A stretch of 64,000 nt of DNA, taken from the NCBI RefSeq assembly GCF_030269925.1, contig NC_085121.1, positions 9,689,501-9,753,500 on the forward strand, written 5' to 3'. The notes under the pieces were generated by a model. The model made no database searches, was not told the origin of the DNA, and worked only from the letters and a program-made list of their open reading frames with translations. The position numbers and the translations under genes are program-made. How positions within the stretch are numbered: the stretch's first letter is position 1; each line of letters opens with the position of its first letter. This document shows positions 11,022 to 22,800 of this stretch, piece by piece. The DNA comes from Bombyx mori (lineage: Eukaryota > Arthropoda > Insecta > Lepidoptera > Bombycidae).

Positions 11022-11335
11022 CAGATTAAAAAAAAAAAAAAAAAAAGAGAATTGTATGTGGCTAGAGAGATGTTAATCCGGTCTAGCAAAAAAAAAAAAA
11101 AAAAGAGAAAAAAAAATGTAGGTCGTTGAAGGGTGTATCCGGTCCAACGACTTGGCTAAAGGGATGTTGATCCGGACTAGCAATGAATAAAAAAAAAAGA
11201 AGAAAAAAAAGTGTGAAGTCATTGAAGGGTCTGTCCGGTCCAATGGCTTGGCTATAGGGATTTTCATCCGGACTAGCCACAACAATTAGCTACAGGGATT
11301 GCGATCCGGTCTGGCATTATCCGGTCCAGTTCGAA
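11022..11335 (+). repeat. A-rich degenerate tandem repeat in the LTR interior
   Basis: About three units of roughly 90-100 bases each contain an A/G run and a phrase like 'gatccggactagcaa' or 'tatccggtccaa'. Unit-like starts lie near 11022, 11090 and 11190, with a decayed tail to 11335. The A/G runs are a candidate for a displaced polypurine tract, but that is speculation. Confidence 0.7.
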
Positions 11336-11611
11336 AAACTGAAGGGATAACAATTCCGATTTAAGTTAAAAGGGACATACTTACATACCTGAAGAGATTT
11401 AAATGAACCGGCCCAGGTATGTAAGCAGTCAGTATTTATAGCCAGTATAGGATTTTCTGAAGAATTATGCGAACCGAACCGTATTAGATTGTTAATATCA
11501 TAGACCACGTTTTAAGTTGCATCCGTTAATGTCAGGATGAACGAATACGCTTATTGTCTACAGAACAACCATAAAAAGGCGCACGAGGACGAGCGCATGT
11601 CAGTATGGCCG

Positions 11612-11969
11612 TGACGGCGTTAACATCTCTAATAAACATCACGTGCAACAGGCGTGACTCACACAAGCCGGGTGCGCCGGCCGTGTCGTTCCACTCGTGC
11701 AACAGAAGTGACTCATAAGCCAGCTGCGCCGGCTAGTATAAAAAGGCGGTGCGTGCCTTGCAAGAAACATTCGTTGGACTGCGCTTGCCTGGTGCACTTA
11801 CTATATCCTTGTTACGTTGTGTGATTCAGTGACTGTTGTACGTACTGGTTAAAGTTGGACAAGTGTTAAGTGAATTGTTAAGATAACATATTGTTGATTA
11901 AATCAGAAATCAAAGGTGACTTCGTTTAACTTGGTGTTCAACAAAATAATGTCTACCCTCAAGCTTACA
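11612..11969 (+). repeat. 3' long terminal repeat
   Basis: This is the downstream copy of the direct repeat, with a TATA box at 11737-11746. It differs from the upstream copy by lack of three bases (AAC) near the start; I saw no substitution. Confidence 0.75.
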
Positions 11970-12088
11970 TATACAGCTAAGATTTGATTACATTTCATTC
12001 ATTCATTCATTCGTATTTAACAAGCCTTCTAAAATAACTGAAATATTTTATTCAAATTAGTTCTGAAAAAAAAAAGATTTATGCATGA

Positions 12089-15000
12089 TTAAAAAATATT
12101 AATTAAAACTAAATTTATCTCTAAATTACCGTACATACCTCTAGAACCATAGTTTTTAATAAATAATTCGGGTAATATAGGATCATCTTCATATGTGTAA
12201 GCTTCGTTAACTTGTACATGTGCTTCAGGATTCCATTCAAAAAGTAAACTAACTAATGGTAAGTTATGTAAATTTTGCAATGCTTTTTCTCCGTATTTTT
12301 GTTTCACTCTTCTAATGAGACATCTTTTTACGTAAGTAAAGAATGTATCTAAGAAATTAAAGCAAACATTGCCACTCCAATATTTCTGTAAGATCAAAAA
12401 GGAATCACTGAGTACGACTGTCTTTTTATTTTCTTGACAATGCTGCGCTTGACAAGTGGTGAATTAAAAACATTTCTGAACACGCACAGATGGGCATCTC
12501 TAAGCAATCGTGCTAGTTTGAAGGGTGGGGTCGCCATTATGCAATTAATTGACTTTGACCTCATTTCAATATGATTTGTGATGTATTCGTATATTTTTGA
12601 GGCAAAAATATATCAATCAAGTTCATTTTAATCGAACGCGTTTAATATCTACTTGGAATACAGTAAAATTCCATAACAAACATAAAATCGTTACGTTAAA
12701 GTTAATAAACTTACCTTACTTTGTTTTGATAATTCTTTTACTGTGAACACTTTTAACTCTTCAACTATTCCTTTATCATTTCGAAATCCACATAATATAG
12801 TGTCTACTCCAACAAGAAATGATTGACACCACCATTTTTTGCATTTGTACCTCCTTTAAAAAAAAACAAAAAACAATCGTTACTAGTGTGTTGAAAAAAT
12901 CTTTGGGCCCGCAGTTTCGCAGTCGTGGACCATTTCCACATATCCTGCGGGCCCCCTAGGTGCCGGGACCTCGTAGGTGGTTCGGACCCAGGCCAGAAGA
13001 ATTACGGCCTAATTAGTATCAAGTGGTTACCGAAATTCATAAATATCATAACGTGAATTCCACCATGTTTTTTGGTCTTAGTTTATATCGCCGGATGATC
13101 GGCCACGCGTGACGTCTGTGCGGTGGGTTTATAGGAGTTAACTTTGAGTCTACTACTAAACAATGTCGTCGCCTTTTAAACAAATCTTTCGAAACTTACC
13201 AAATCAGAAGCAGTAAGAGTTAACTGCCCCCTACCTACACGGTGACTTGCACATATTAACGCCACCGCATCATAACACGGCAGATTAGTGGTCGTCTGCT
13301 GGGTCTGATCCAGACTTCAAAAAAAGAAGTAGGTTCTAAATTCGGCACTGGACCACATAGATACACACGATATTGTCATTTTATTTTGTTGAAGTCACTT
13401 TTCTTTTTATGATAATGACAATGACGTAGAGCCATAATGTATTTATCTTTATATCTATCAGCCATTTCGCCAGCTCCAACACAAGATTGAGAGTGCCTGA
13501 AACATTAGGCAGGATTTCGATGTTGATACGCCGTACCAACACTAAACATTGGTAGTGGTCACAGTATACTGGTGCAAAATTCACTGCCATCACATAGGAA
13601 CAATACTCTATATTCATTTCCATTTATTAAGCAGCCTTTATTATTAACCTACCTGAAATTTATCTCTTGTTTATTATTTTCTATATGCCTATTTGTTTTT
13701 AACTCAATGAATTCCTTATCACACAGATACTCTAAAACAGTTTGAGGATCAGCATCATTTGATGGTGGGGATGGGACCACTACTTTGTCACATCTGATCG
13801 CATCCATTTCTGCTCCATAAATTATTTTGTGATTGTTCAATTTCGTAGTTAAAACCAATGAGAATTCTTCTGTTTCATCTACAGGTACATCAGGATTGGG
13901 ATTGGCTTCAGGATGATCTGAAATCAATATTTATTGATGTATTTTTTTTGGAATTATATCAAACAAGAAGCACATGAAGAACTTTTTACAGCAGAACTAA
14001 TTTAATTTTAGTAGTATAGGTTCTGAAGTCATAATGGCCTAAATGATAAGACGCCAGGTGCATTTATGCATCAAGCGATGCAACGATGCCAGTGTTCAAA
14101 TCGAGCAGGCAAATACTAATTTATCTAATGATATACTTCCTTAATAAATGTTCACGATTGACTTCCACTGTAAATGATGTAATAAAAATAAATCAAACAT
14201 AATTTTGCAGTGTGGTGCTGGCGGACTAGAATAGCACCCTCCTATTTCTTCCCATGGGTATAGTAGAAGGCGATTAAGAGAGTGTGAAAAAGTACTTATC
14301 CCCTGTAACTTATTCACCATTATATATTATATGGTCCATCTGTCCGAGTCTTTCTCCAGTCTTAACAGTGCCCGTTCCACTGGGTCTAGAAAGATACGAA
14401 TGAGTATTTGCACCTATGTCTCGCGCCTATGGTTGTGCACGTTAATATAACCTGCGCAACTGACTGCTTACATATAAAGGACTCTGATTTCAGATTATAT
14501 CCTACGGCGTTGGGTGTAAGTAGAAGCTTGACGTGATGCATATTGGGCTTTGTCTGAAACCTACGCAGGCGGCCCTGGGGTGTAGTATTACATCGTTACA
14601 TTGGGGTAACAGAGCGGATTCGGCAGCACCCGGGGTGACAAAGCAGCCCTATTCAGGTAGGCACTACTTTCCTTGCTAAGCCGGGGAGGGGGTGCCCTAA
14701 ATAAACGCTCACTCCAACTTATAAGGAGGATAGTAACAGCGGCTGCCTTCGCATCTAAAATTCGCGGTCGAAGCCGTTGTTGTTGTTGTTGTAGTAGTCC
14801 TAGGATACCCCGCTGGTACATAGGGCTCGCCCAAGTTGTCTCCACTCGACCCTGTCTTGCGCTTGCTCCTTGACATCACTCCAGGTCATGTTGGCAGTCC
14901 TCATCTCAATCTCCACGGTATGCCGCCAAGTCTGTACAGGGCGACCAGGTCTTCTCTTGCCAAGCGGTGGCCACTCAAACGCGATTGATGCTGCGTTGAC

Positions 15001-18000
15001 TCCGCTACGCCGTGGAGTGTGTTCTATCCAACGTCATTTCCAATGTCCAATGTCTTGCGTGATGGGGTTTTGATCACATTTAGTCCAACGGTCTTTATTA
15101 GAGATAGTGACTGGCCAGAATATGCAGAGTATCAACCTCAAGCACTTATTTACAAATACCTGGAGTTGTTTCGTGAGTATCTTGGTCACTCTCCAAGTCT
15201 CACATTCAAACAGGAGAACACTTTTAACAATGGAGTCGAACAAGGTCAGTTTGATCCGACGAGTCATGACACTTCACTCCCGTAATATGTATCTCTTTTT
15301 TGTTGACCTTGAGGAGGCATTCGATAATGTATCGTATAAAGCCCTCTGGATAGTGCTGCGGAAACTTGGATGTACAGCGAAGTTTGTGAAACTTCTGACT
15401 TCCCCATGGCGACATGCAGATTTGTGTCGCTGTAAGTGCTGATCAGTCAGAGTTTTTCCCTGTCACCTGAGTAAAACAAGGGTGTATCTTCGAACCTGCA
15501 CTGTTCACGTTATACTTTGCAGTCGTAGTTCAGGACGTATTACAGAGAACCCCTGAAGGAAGTCGCATCCGATTTGGCATTAATGGCAATATGTTTAATC
15601 TCGCCAGACTCAGGGCCCATACGAAAGTGTCTCACGCACTGATCACAGAGATGGTCTATGCGGATGATTTATGCTTTGTGACCTATTCTCCAGAAGGCTT
15701 GCTTCTTGAAAGTTATGACTACTTTTTACAAATCCTGCTGTATTTTTAATCTGAAGATTGGCATTCAAAAGACAGAAGTGATGTCTTTAGATATTAATGG
15801 TCAGGAGAGTGTCTCTTGGCCATGAAACTCAGTGATGACATACTTAAGCAAGTCCTTACATTCCGTTATCTGGGGAGCACTATAACATCAAAGTGTGAGC
15901 TTGATGCTGAAATCAACAGCCAGATCGGTGCTGCAGCTGCGGTATTCGGCAGATTAAATCGCAGGGTTTTTAGCTCACATAATCTGAAGCTGGGTACCAA
16001 AGCTGACATCTATAGGGCGGTGGTGCTGCCGAACATGCTATACTCTTCAGAGTCATGGACCATATACCGCCGCCATATACGAACTCTGGACCGTTTCTAC
16101 CTAAAATGTCTGCGCAAAATTCTCAGCATCTGCTGGTCTGATCGTATTCGGAATACAGAAGTGCTGTGGAGGGCCAATACCATGGGCATTGAGGCCTATC
16201 TCAGGTGGCGACAACTCGGTTGGTGTGGACACGTATCATGAATGTCAGATCAACCTACGGCATTAGCTGAAAGCACGCCCGCCATGTGCTACCTCTTACA
16301 ACTATTATAATGGTGTGGGAATAAGATCTCCTATGTTAGCCACACACGAGCACACAGTGACAATTCAAAACGGAGTTGAAGTGGTCGCCGTTGCCGAAAT
16401 CAGCCAAGGAGAGTAGTAGTAGTAAAATCAAAACTGCAATAATTATAATTTGCTTAATTGCTGAATATCTTGTGAGTCTGCACAAGCTGCCATGAAGCAG
16501 TAATGCGTTTTGGTTTGAAGGGTGGGGCAACCATTTTACTGAAAAAATTGGGACCTTAGAACTCATGTCTCAAGGTGGGAGGCAGCATTCACATTGTAAA
16601 TGTTTATGGGCTCCTGTAACCACCTAACATTAATGGGGAATTATCTCTTTCACCATCAATGCAATAAAAAATGGGTGTCAATAAACATAAAAAATTGCAA
16701 TCAATAAATGCAGACAACAAATACAGTCAAACCTGGATAAGCGAGAGTTCAGGGGAGCATAATCTCATTCTCGCTTATAGAGGTTTCTGACTAACCCGAG
16801 TTTCTCGCTAATGCAGGTACATGGGTAGCGTTTCTCTCTTAAAGAGGTACGCAGCAATAACGAGTCACAGCAAATACGAAAGTAGTAAGTAAGTAATATG
16901 ATAAAATTATGTGCATAATATGCACAACACATATATATTTTTAATAGTGTGTATATGTTACCTTCATTTGATTTCGACATATAAGTACTGTATAAGGGTA
17001 GGTATCAAGATGCTTACTACAACAAAACAAAAATTCATGCACTATATAATTTTATTTTATTTAGAACTTATTTACACTTGAAAAAATCCATCAATTTCAT
17101 TTGGGTTTCTGTGATAAGGTTGGTTTCAAGAATGCGATAAAATTACAAAGTTATTTAGGTCCACGAAATAGAATAGATTCAATATTTACGAGAAAACAAT
17201 ACAAAAAAAATGGTAGGAAGTTCCACGCAAGTTAAGAATGAGACATAAAATAGCAGATGTTAAATTTGTCATTTGTTCCTCCTAAATAATATAAATAAAT
17301 AAAGCTCGACTGTCGCTTATAAAGGTATAGATAAGTAGCAGTCTCACTTACGGAGATCCATGAGGGAAAAACGACTCTCTTACAAAGGTTTGTTTCTCAC
17401 TAACAGACATTTTGGGAGCTTAAAATGACAGGTCCTGGCTATTACTCTCACTTATGGAGTTTTCTCACTTATCCAGTTCTCACTTACACAGGTTTGACTG
17501 TAAAGGCAATAAACGACACAAGTGGACAATTGTAAGTAACTCTGATAATTATTCCAAATTAAACAGGAATAATACTTAGTAGATATTTTACAACTTACCT
17601 GATGTCATGAATTGTTCAAATTTAAAGCCCCATGATGTGAACTGCTTATCTTTCTCAGACATATTACGATTTCTATGTTTCTTTTCATCAGTGTCTCTCG
17701 CGCATAAGTATATGTTACCTTTATGTAAAATCGTAACTATTTTCCATGGTTCTGTATTCTCATACGGTGTACACGCAACACATGTCATGAGACCCCGGTA
17801 ACAGTGAATCGGGGCATCGTTAATAGTCTTCTGTATTGGAAAGTTTAATCTGTGCTCTTGTGTAAGTAAGAAATGCAACAAATCATCTAATTTAACGTCC
17901 CGATCTACTGGTTTACGCTTTACTTTGTCTAAATGCAAATTCAAATCAAAACACACTTTTTTGTCTCGTAAAGTTTTACAAAATTTTAGATTGTGGAGAC

Positions 18001-18091
18001 CAATATATCCTATCACTTTTGGACGATCAAATCGAGGAAATGAATTTGAGTAAATGCTAGCATTCACATGAAGTTCTGGCTGAATTTGCAT
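12089..18091 (-). CDS. DXO: DXO/Rai1-family decapping exoribonuclease, four exons
   Basis: Exons on the minus strand are 17599-18091, 13653-13917, 12715-12853 and 12089-12385. All junctions are GT-AG and the phases join without error to give 397 aa; human DXO is about the same length. The family removes non-canonical or incomplete 5' caps (including NAD caps) and degrades the RNA 5'-3'. Seen here: [15 protein letters not shown] and WGFKFEQFM in exon 1; the metal-binding acidic motifs GAEMDA and FIELKT in exon 2; [20 protein letters not shown] in exon 3; and FEWNPE in exon 4. The start ATG at 18091 gives a plausible N-terminus with no signal peptide, fitting a nuclear or cytosolic enzyme. Intron 1 is 3.7 kb and full of transposon sequence. 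A possible donor (GTATGT) near the end of exon 4 leaves the last dozen or so residues less certain. Confidence 0.93.
12895..13335. repeat. GC-richer sequence in DXO intron 2, probable decayed transposon
   Basis: This block is clearly more GC-rich than its surroundings. It begins with a possible stem (gggcccgcag paired with ctgcgggcccc about 30 bases later). I recognise no coding domain and no second copy in the window. Confidence 0.35.
14020..14207 (+). repeat. Bm1-type SINE, 5' half of a split copy
   Basis: The tRNA-like head and the 'aatgttcacgattgacttcc' segment match full-length Bm1 copies, ending at the 'aaatcaaac...ttttgc' region. The rest of the same SINE resumes at about 16430 in the same strand, so an insertion separated them. 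Confidence 0.7.
14780..15282 (-). pseudogene. C-terminal remnant of an RTE-type LINE polyprotein
   Basis: Minus-strand translation gives [27 protein letters not shown] and, after shifts, [16 protein letters not shown]. These are hallmarks of the region after the reverse transcriptase in RTE-like elements. Several frameshifts and stops are present. Confidence 0.65.
15283..16245 (+). pseudogene. Reverse transcriptase remnant of an RTE-type LINE
   Basis: Plus-strand frames encode [13 protein letters not shown] (motif A), [13 protein letters not shown] (YADD motif C near 15655) and a longer frame at 15816-16241 with [18 protein letters not shown] and [12 protein letters not shown]. Frames are broken between these blocks, so no active protein is made. 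Confidence 0.75.
16431..16690 (+). repeat. Bm1-type SINE, 3' half of a split copy
   Basis: The body resumes with 'aattataatttgc' and continues through 'gaagcagtaatgcgttttgg' to an 'aataaaaaa' tail. The 'aaatcaaa' words on both sides of the interrupting block look like a target duplication of the insertion. Confidence 0.7.
16724..17500. mobile_element. Pogo/Tigger-like MITE with TA target sites
   Basis: The left end CAGTCAAACCTGGATAAGCG and the right end (reverse complement CAGTCAAACCTGTGTAAGTG) are similar inverted termini, each flanked by TA at 16722-16723 and 17501-17502. The CAGTCAAACCT start is characteristic of pogo-group elements of the Tc1/mariner superfamily. No transposase frame is visible in the 777 bp. 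It lies in DXO intron 1. Confidence 0.8.
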
Positions 18092-18195
18092 ATTAAATTA
18101 AATAATAATTCATGAAATAGTGTAATGTCTCGACTATCGATGCGAAATTTGTTTATTTTGAAAATTTATTCATTAGTTTTAAGTAGGACACTTTA

Positions 18196-18623
18196 CAGTG
18201 TCGCCAACTGTTCGAAAACTTTCCCCCTAAAGCAATTTCAAAAACCACTAAATTAGTGGTATGTTTTTGAGAATAGCCAGAAACTTTTTCTCCCTTTGGC
18301 ATTTTAAACCTGGTATTTTATATTTGGTATTTGTTTTTAAAAAAAGATAGTGCACAAAACTAACAATTATAACCGACTGTTTTTAGTTGTCAGCTGTTAA
18401 GAGTATAATAAAAAATGCATACAGTGTCATCTATTAAAATTGGAAACATTCAATCGATTTGAATTTTTTTTATTTTTGTTGATGTACGTAGAAATTTTTA
18501 AAAAAATACAAATAAAATTTTATCCCTAAAAATATCCCCAAAAAATTTCACCCCCTAAAAAAATCTCTGTATAGATTTTTTCCCCCTAAATTTGGGGGGA
18601 AAACCCCGGAGTTGGCATTACTG
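18196..18623. mobile_element. hAT-type MITE, copy 1, with 8-bp target duplication
   Basis: The element is 428 bp, begins CAGTGTCGCCAACT and ends with the complement of CAGTAATGCCAACT. It is flanked by the perfect 8-bp repeat ACACTTTA (18188-18195 and 18624-18631). The second copy lies inverted at 49909-50343. It is non-coding and sits 105 bp upstream of the DXO start codon. Confidence 0.9.
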
Positions 18624-18646
18624 ACACTTTAAGTCCTACCTACTTA

Positions 18647-19226
18647 GGCCTAGGCCGCACTACGGTGAAATCGCAGCGGTTAATAACCGTGTGAGCTTAT
18701 GAAACACGAAAACGAATACAAGCGGCCGCACTTGCGGTTTTTTCCCGCGACTGATTTTAAAACCGCGAAATGTTACAAAATTGTCGCGGAAAAAAACCGC
18801 AAGAAAATTTGTAATCCATAGAACTAGGTATCCGTGCACTATACGTAACCGCGGGCGGTTTTTTTGAAATGTCAAATACATTTGCGAAACTTTGTTTCCA
18901 TGAAACTGGCTACTGACATCCGATAGTAATTGAAAAAATTCTCTAGGGGTTTTCTTAAATTTCGATATTTCTTATGAAAAAACCCTTTCTCAAATCTACG
19001 GCTAGAAAGTGGATAGACCCAACATTTGTAAAATTTTCGTTGTCTTTTTATCTATTTCTTAGTACCAGAGCCACACTGCTACTGCTCTTTTGAAATTTAT
19101 CCATCTTCAAATTGTGAAAATCGCGGGCGAATTCGCGGTTAATAATTGTAGTGTGTGCGTATTAAGCGGTTTCGCGGTTACAGCGGTTAACCGCTCCCGG
19201 GAAAAAACTGTAGTGCGGCCTAGGCC
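18647..19226. mobile_element. Harbinger-type MITE with TTA target duplication
   Basis: Terminal inverted repeats GGCCTAGGCCGCACTAC occur at both ends, with TTA on each side (18644-18646 and 19227-19229). TTA/TAA 3-bp duplications are typical of PIF/Harbinger elements. The interior is rich in 'gcggtt' and 'aaccgc' words, giving further inverted repetition. No protein is encoded. Confidence 0.8.
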
Positions 19227-19229
19227 TTA

Positions 19230-19850
19230 AAGTCGTATTTTTTATTTGACGAAGTCTATTGATGTTTACTGTGCTGTCAGTTTTTGATGAAATAAAAATA
19301 GTGTTGTGACAAAGTGAATGATTGAAAAAACTCCTGAATTAATGAAATTGCCTCGATAGTTTAGTGAATAGTTAGTGTGCCAAACTGTCGATTTCGGGTA
19401 TGGGGTTCGAATTTTAGTCGTGCTTTGTACATACCAACGAGTTTTCGACGATTATGTTCCTATGGTATCTACCTATACTGAATACCGAGTGTTTTAAACA
19501 TTAAGGAAAACATTGCGCGGAAGCTTGTAAGACTGTTCTATTTTCAATACATCATATAGTTGAAACTATAGATGTATAAACTATAACAATTATAGGTAGG
19601 TAACATTAAAAAAAAACTGATTGTAGTTACATACTACTAGTAACATATATTAGAGCACTTTAATACAATTTTATTATAAAATAGAAATAATATTATTTTA
19701 TAGTTTGAAATGACTAATTGTTCACACTCATTGTTCATTCATCTGATTGAACGAGAACTGAACGCATCACTATTACTTTAAATATGGCAACATTATTTTG
19801 CAAAGTGACATTAGCTACTGTCAGGTGGCTTCGTCCAATTAAAAATCATA
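19230..19850. other. AT-rich spacer without recognisable features
   Basis: No exon, repeat copy or promoter motif could be supported here. It separates the Harbinger-type MITE from the 1.43-kb tandem array. Confidence 0.5.
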
Positions 19851-22800
19851 GACCTATATAGTAGGGACACGACATATTGTTCTATACGTACAATTGCTTA
19901 AATAAATAGCACCCATTTTGAAGGCACATACATAAACATATATCTATCTCGTTCTTACTCAGCACTTTAACTCGCAGGAAAACAATATAACAGTATTTCA
20001 GTGCGTACATAAAATGAAACATGAATATACGTAAATGTCTCCGTCTCCGTCTAATGAGGCCGAAAATCCGCCATGTTTAGCGCGCCAAATGTCATTGTCA
20101 CGTCAGTTCGGCCGTCTGTTTTGGGTTGTACATTATTTATTGACTTTGATATCGATTTAATATGATTGCTTTTATAAAATTTCATATTTTATCATGCTTA
20201 AAACATACAAAAATAATAATTAAAACGTATTTTATAGGATTTCAAGAAAGTCGATGCCCCAAAACTATTATCTATATATATTTAAATTCATTATGGAGCC
20301 CTCATCCGAAAAATCGGGCACCATTTTTCGGTCGGAATCTATTGATCATGACACTAATCATAAATACCTCTTTAAAATATGTCATCAAAACATATTTAGA
20401 CATTCTGTTTAGATATTTCGGGAAAAAGGCTACCGACAAAATCTCGTCGGAACTATTTAAATAAAATAGTTTTATTCCACAGTGAGTAAAACACTATTGT
20501 AAATTCGTTAAATATTTAATAATTAAGTGATTTTAGAGAGGAAGTCACAAGGAATGACGTTTGTAATTAATGAATAAAATATGTTCTGTAGGTGTTTTTT
20601 TTTATCAGGCGGTCCCTTGATAAGTTTAAAATTTGAATCACTCTCAAGTGAGAGTGATTCAAATGGTACGGCGTACCTTCCTTGAGGTGCGCTGCGGTAG
20701 TGTGTTACGGACTTTAGAGTCAGCAAAACAATTAAAATAGATTGTAATAGTCTAAGAAAAAAACGTACTCAAAATACGATAACATTCAGCATGCTAGAAA
20801 TGAGCAGATGGCACTGTACTACGCCATATCTTTATGTTTTGCGGCAAACGACAACTTTATAAAATCAGTGTAGCAAATTTTAAAAGTCGTCATATCGTTT
20901 ACTTGGCAAATCTGAAGCACGAACTCGTCTTAGATTTCACATAATATCTAAATCACATCATCTTTGCACATAACAATATACTTACTTCAAATTAAAGTAT
21001 AAATTCTACAAATACATTCACTCAACAATATTTAAAATAAAATGAGCCAAGAACGTTTATCGATAAAACCTACTAACATTAAAATCTTCTGGTCAGCACT
21101 AAAACCGCTATGTTTTGTGGCCAGATGACGTCACAGTGGCACGAATTTTTTGTTGACGTTTCATTTCCATAGGTTTCCTACTTCAATGTTAAAAATACAT
21201 AGTAAAAATACGACTACCTACTCTATTCCAACTATGAAGTCCCATTTGACAGATGTCAATAATCAAGTACTAGTAAATACCATTGACCTATATAGTAGGG
21301 ACACGACATATTGTTCTATACGTACAATTGCTTATATAAATAGCACCCATTTTGAAGGCACATACATAAACATATATCTATCTCGTTCTTACTCAGCACT
21401 TTAACTCGCAGGAAAACAATATAACAGTATTTCAGTGCGTACATAAAATGAAACATGAATATACGTAAATATCTCCGTCTCCGTCTAATGAGGCCGAAAA
21501 TCCGCCATGTTTAGCGCGCCAAATGTCATTGTCACGTCAGTTCGGCCGTCTGTTTTGGGTTGTACATTATTTATTGACTATGATATCGATTTAATATGAT
21601 TGATTATATAAAATTTCATAATTTATCATGCTTAAAACATACAAAAATAATAATTAAAACGTATTTTATAGGATCTCAAGAAAGTCGATGCCCTAAAACT
21701 ATTATCTATATGTATTTAAATTCATTATGGAGCCCTCATCCGAAAAATCCATTTTTCGGTCGGAATCTATTGATCATGACACTAATCATAAATACCACTT
21801 TAAAATATGTCATCAAAACATATTTAGACATTCTGTTTAGATATTTCGGGAAAAAGGCTACCGACAAAATCTCTTCGGAACTATTTAAATAAAATAGTTT
21901 TATTCCGCAGTGAGTAAAACACTATTGTAAATTTGTTAAATTTTTAATAATTAAGTGATTTTAGAGAGGAAGTCACAAGGAATGACGTTTGTAATTAATG
22001 AATAAAATATGTTCTGTAGGTGTTTTTTTTTTCACGCGGTCCCTTGATAAGTTTAAAATTTGAATCACTCTCAAGCGAAAGTGATTCAAATGGTGCGGCG
22101 CACCTTCCTTGGGGTGCGCTGCGGTAGTATGTTACGGACTTTAGAGTCAGCAAAACAATTAAAATAGATTGTAATAGTCTAAGAAAAACACGTACTCAAA
22201 ATACGATAACATTTAGCATGCTAGAAATGGGCTGATGGCTTTGAACTACGCCATATCTTTATGTTTTGCGACAAACGACAACCTTATAAAATCAGTGTAG
22301 CAACTTTTAAAAATCATCATATCGTTTACTTGGCAAATTCGAAGGACGAACTTGTCTTAGATTTCACCCATCTAAATCATATCATATTTGCACATAACAA
22401 TATACCTACTTACTTCCCATTAAAGTATAAATTCTACAAATAAATAATACTCAACAATATTTAAAATAAAATGAGCCAAGAACGTTTATCGATAAAACCT
22501 GATAACATTGAAATCTTTTGTACAGCACTAAAGCCGCCATGTTTTGTGGCCAGATGACGTCACAGTGGCACGAAATTTTGGTTGACGTTTCATTTCCATA
22601 GGTTTCCTACTTCATTGGTTTTGGGTTGTACATTATTTATTGACTTTGATATCGATTTAATATGATTGCTTATATAAAATTTCTTATTTTACCATGCTTA
22701 AAACATACAAAAATAATAATTAAAACATATTTTATAGGATCTCAAGAAAGTCGATGCCCCAAAACTATTATCTATATATATATTTAAATTCATTATGGAG

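Larger units (their letters stand above)
8660..11969 (+). mobile_element. Chimeric, non-autonomous LTR-type retrotransposon
   Basis: Two direct repeats, 8660-9021 (or to 9019 if ending in CA) and 11612-11969, begin TGACGG and end TTACA. They are flanked by a possible 4-bp duplication, TATA, which is weak evidence because the site is AT-rich. The repeats look identical by eye except for one 3-base indel near 8672. The interior has no intact pol. It holds a frameshifted gag-like start, a SINE piece, an antisense R1-clade fragment, a damaged retropepsin-like segment, a jockey-type 3' end and a purine-rich tandem repeat. No convincing primer-binding site or polypurine tract is visible. A tandem or dispersed duplication of a shorter repeat is an alternative reading. 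The downstream end lies only 120 bases past the DXO stop codon. Confidence 0.7.
14208..16430. mobile_element. Composite RTE-type LINE debris inserted in a Bm1 SINE
   Basis: The block separates the two halves of one SINE within DXO intron 1. It contains minus-strand LINE C-terminal coding remnants (14780-15282) followed by plus-strand reverse transcriptase remnants (15283-16245). The phrase 'cctatttcttcccatgggta' near 14245 is also typical of moth LINE-flanking repeats. Both strands being represented implies at least two insertion or rearrangement events. Confidence 0.6.

Noticed and set aside
20162..20464. 100-codon frame repeated in the tandem units (also 21596 and 22754)
   Set aside because: It is carried by the repeat unit, changes by indels between units and shows no domain; possible coding cannot be supported.
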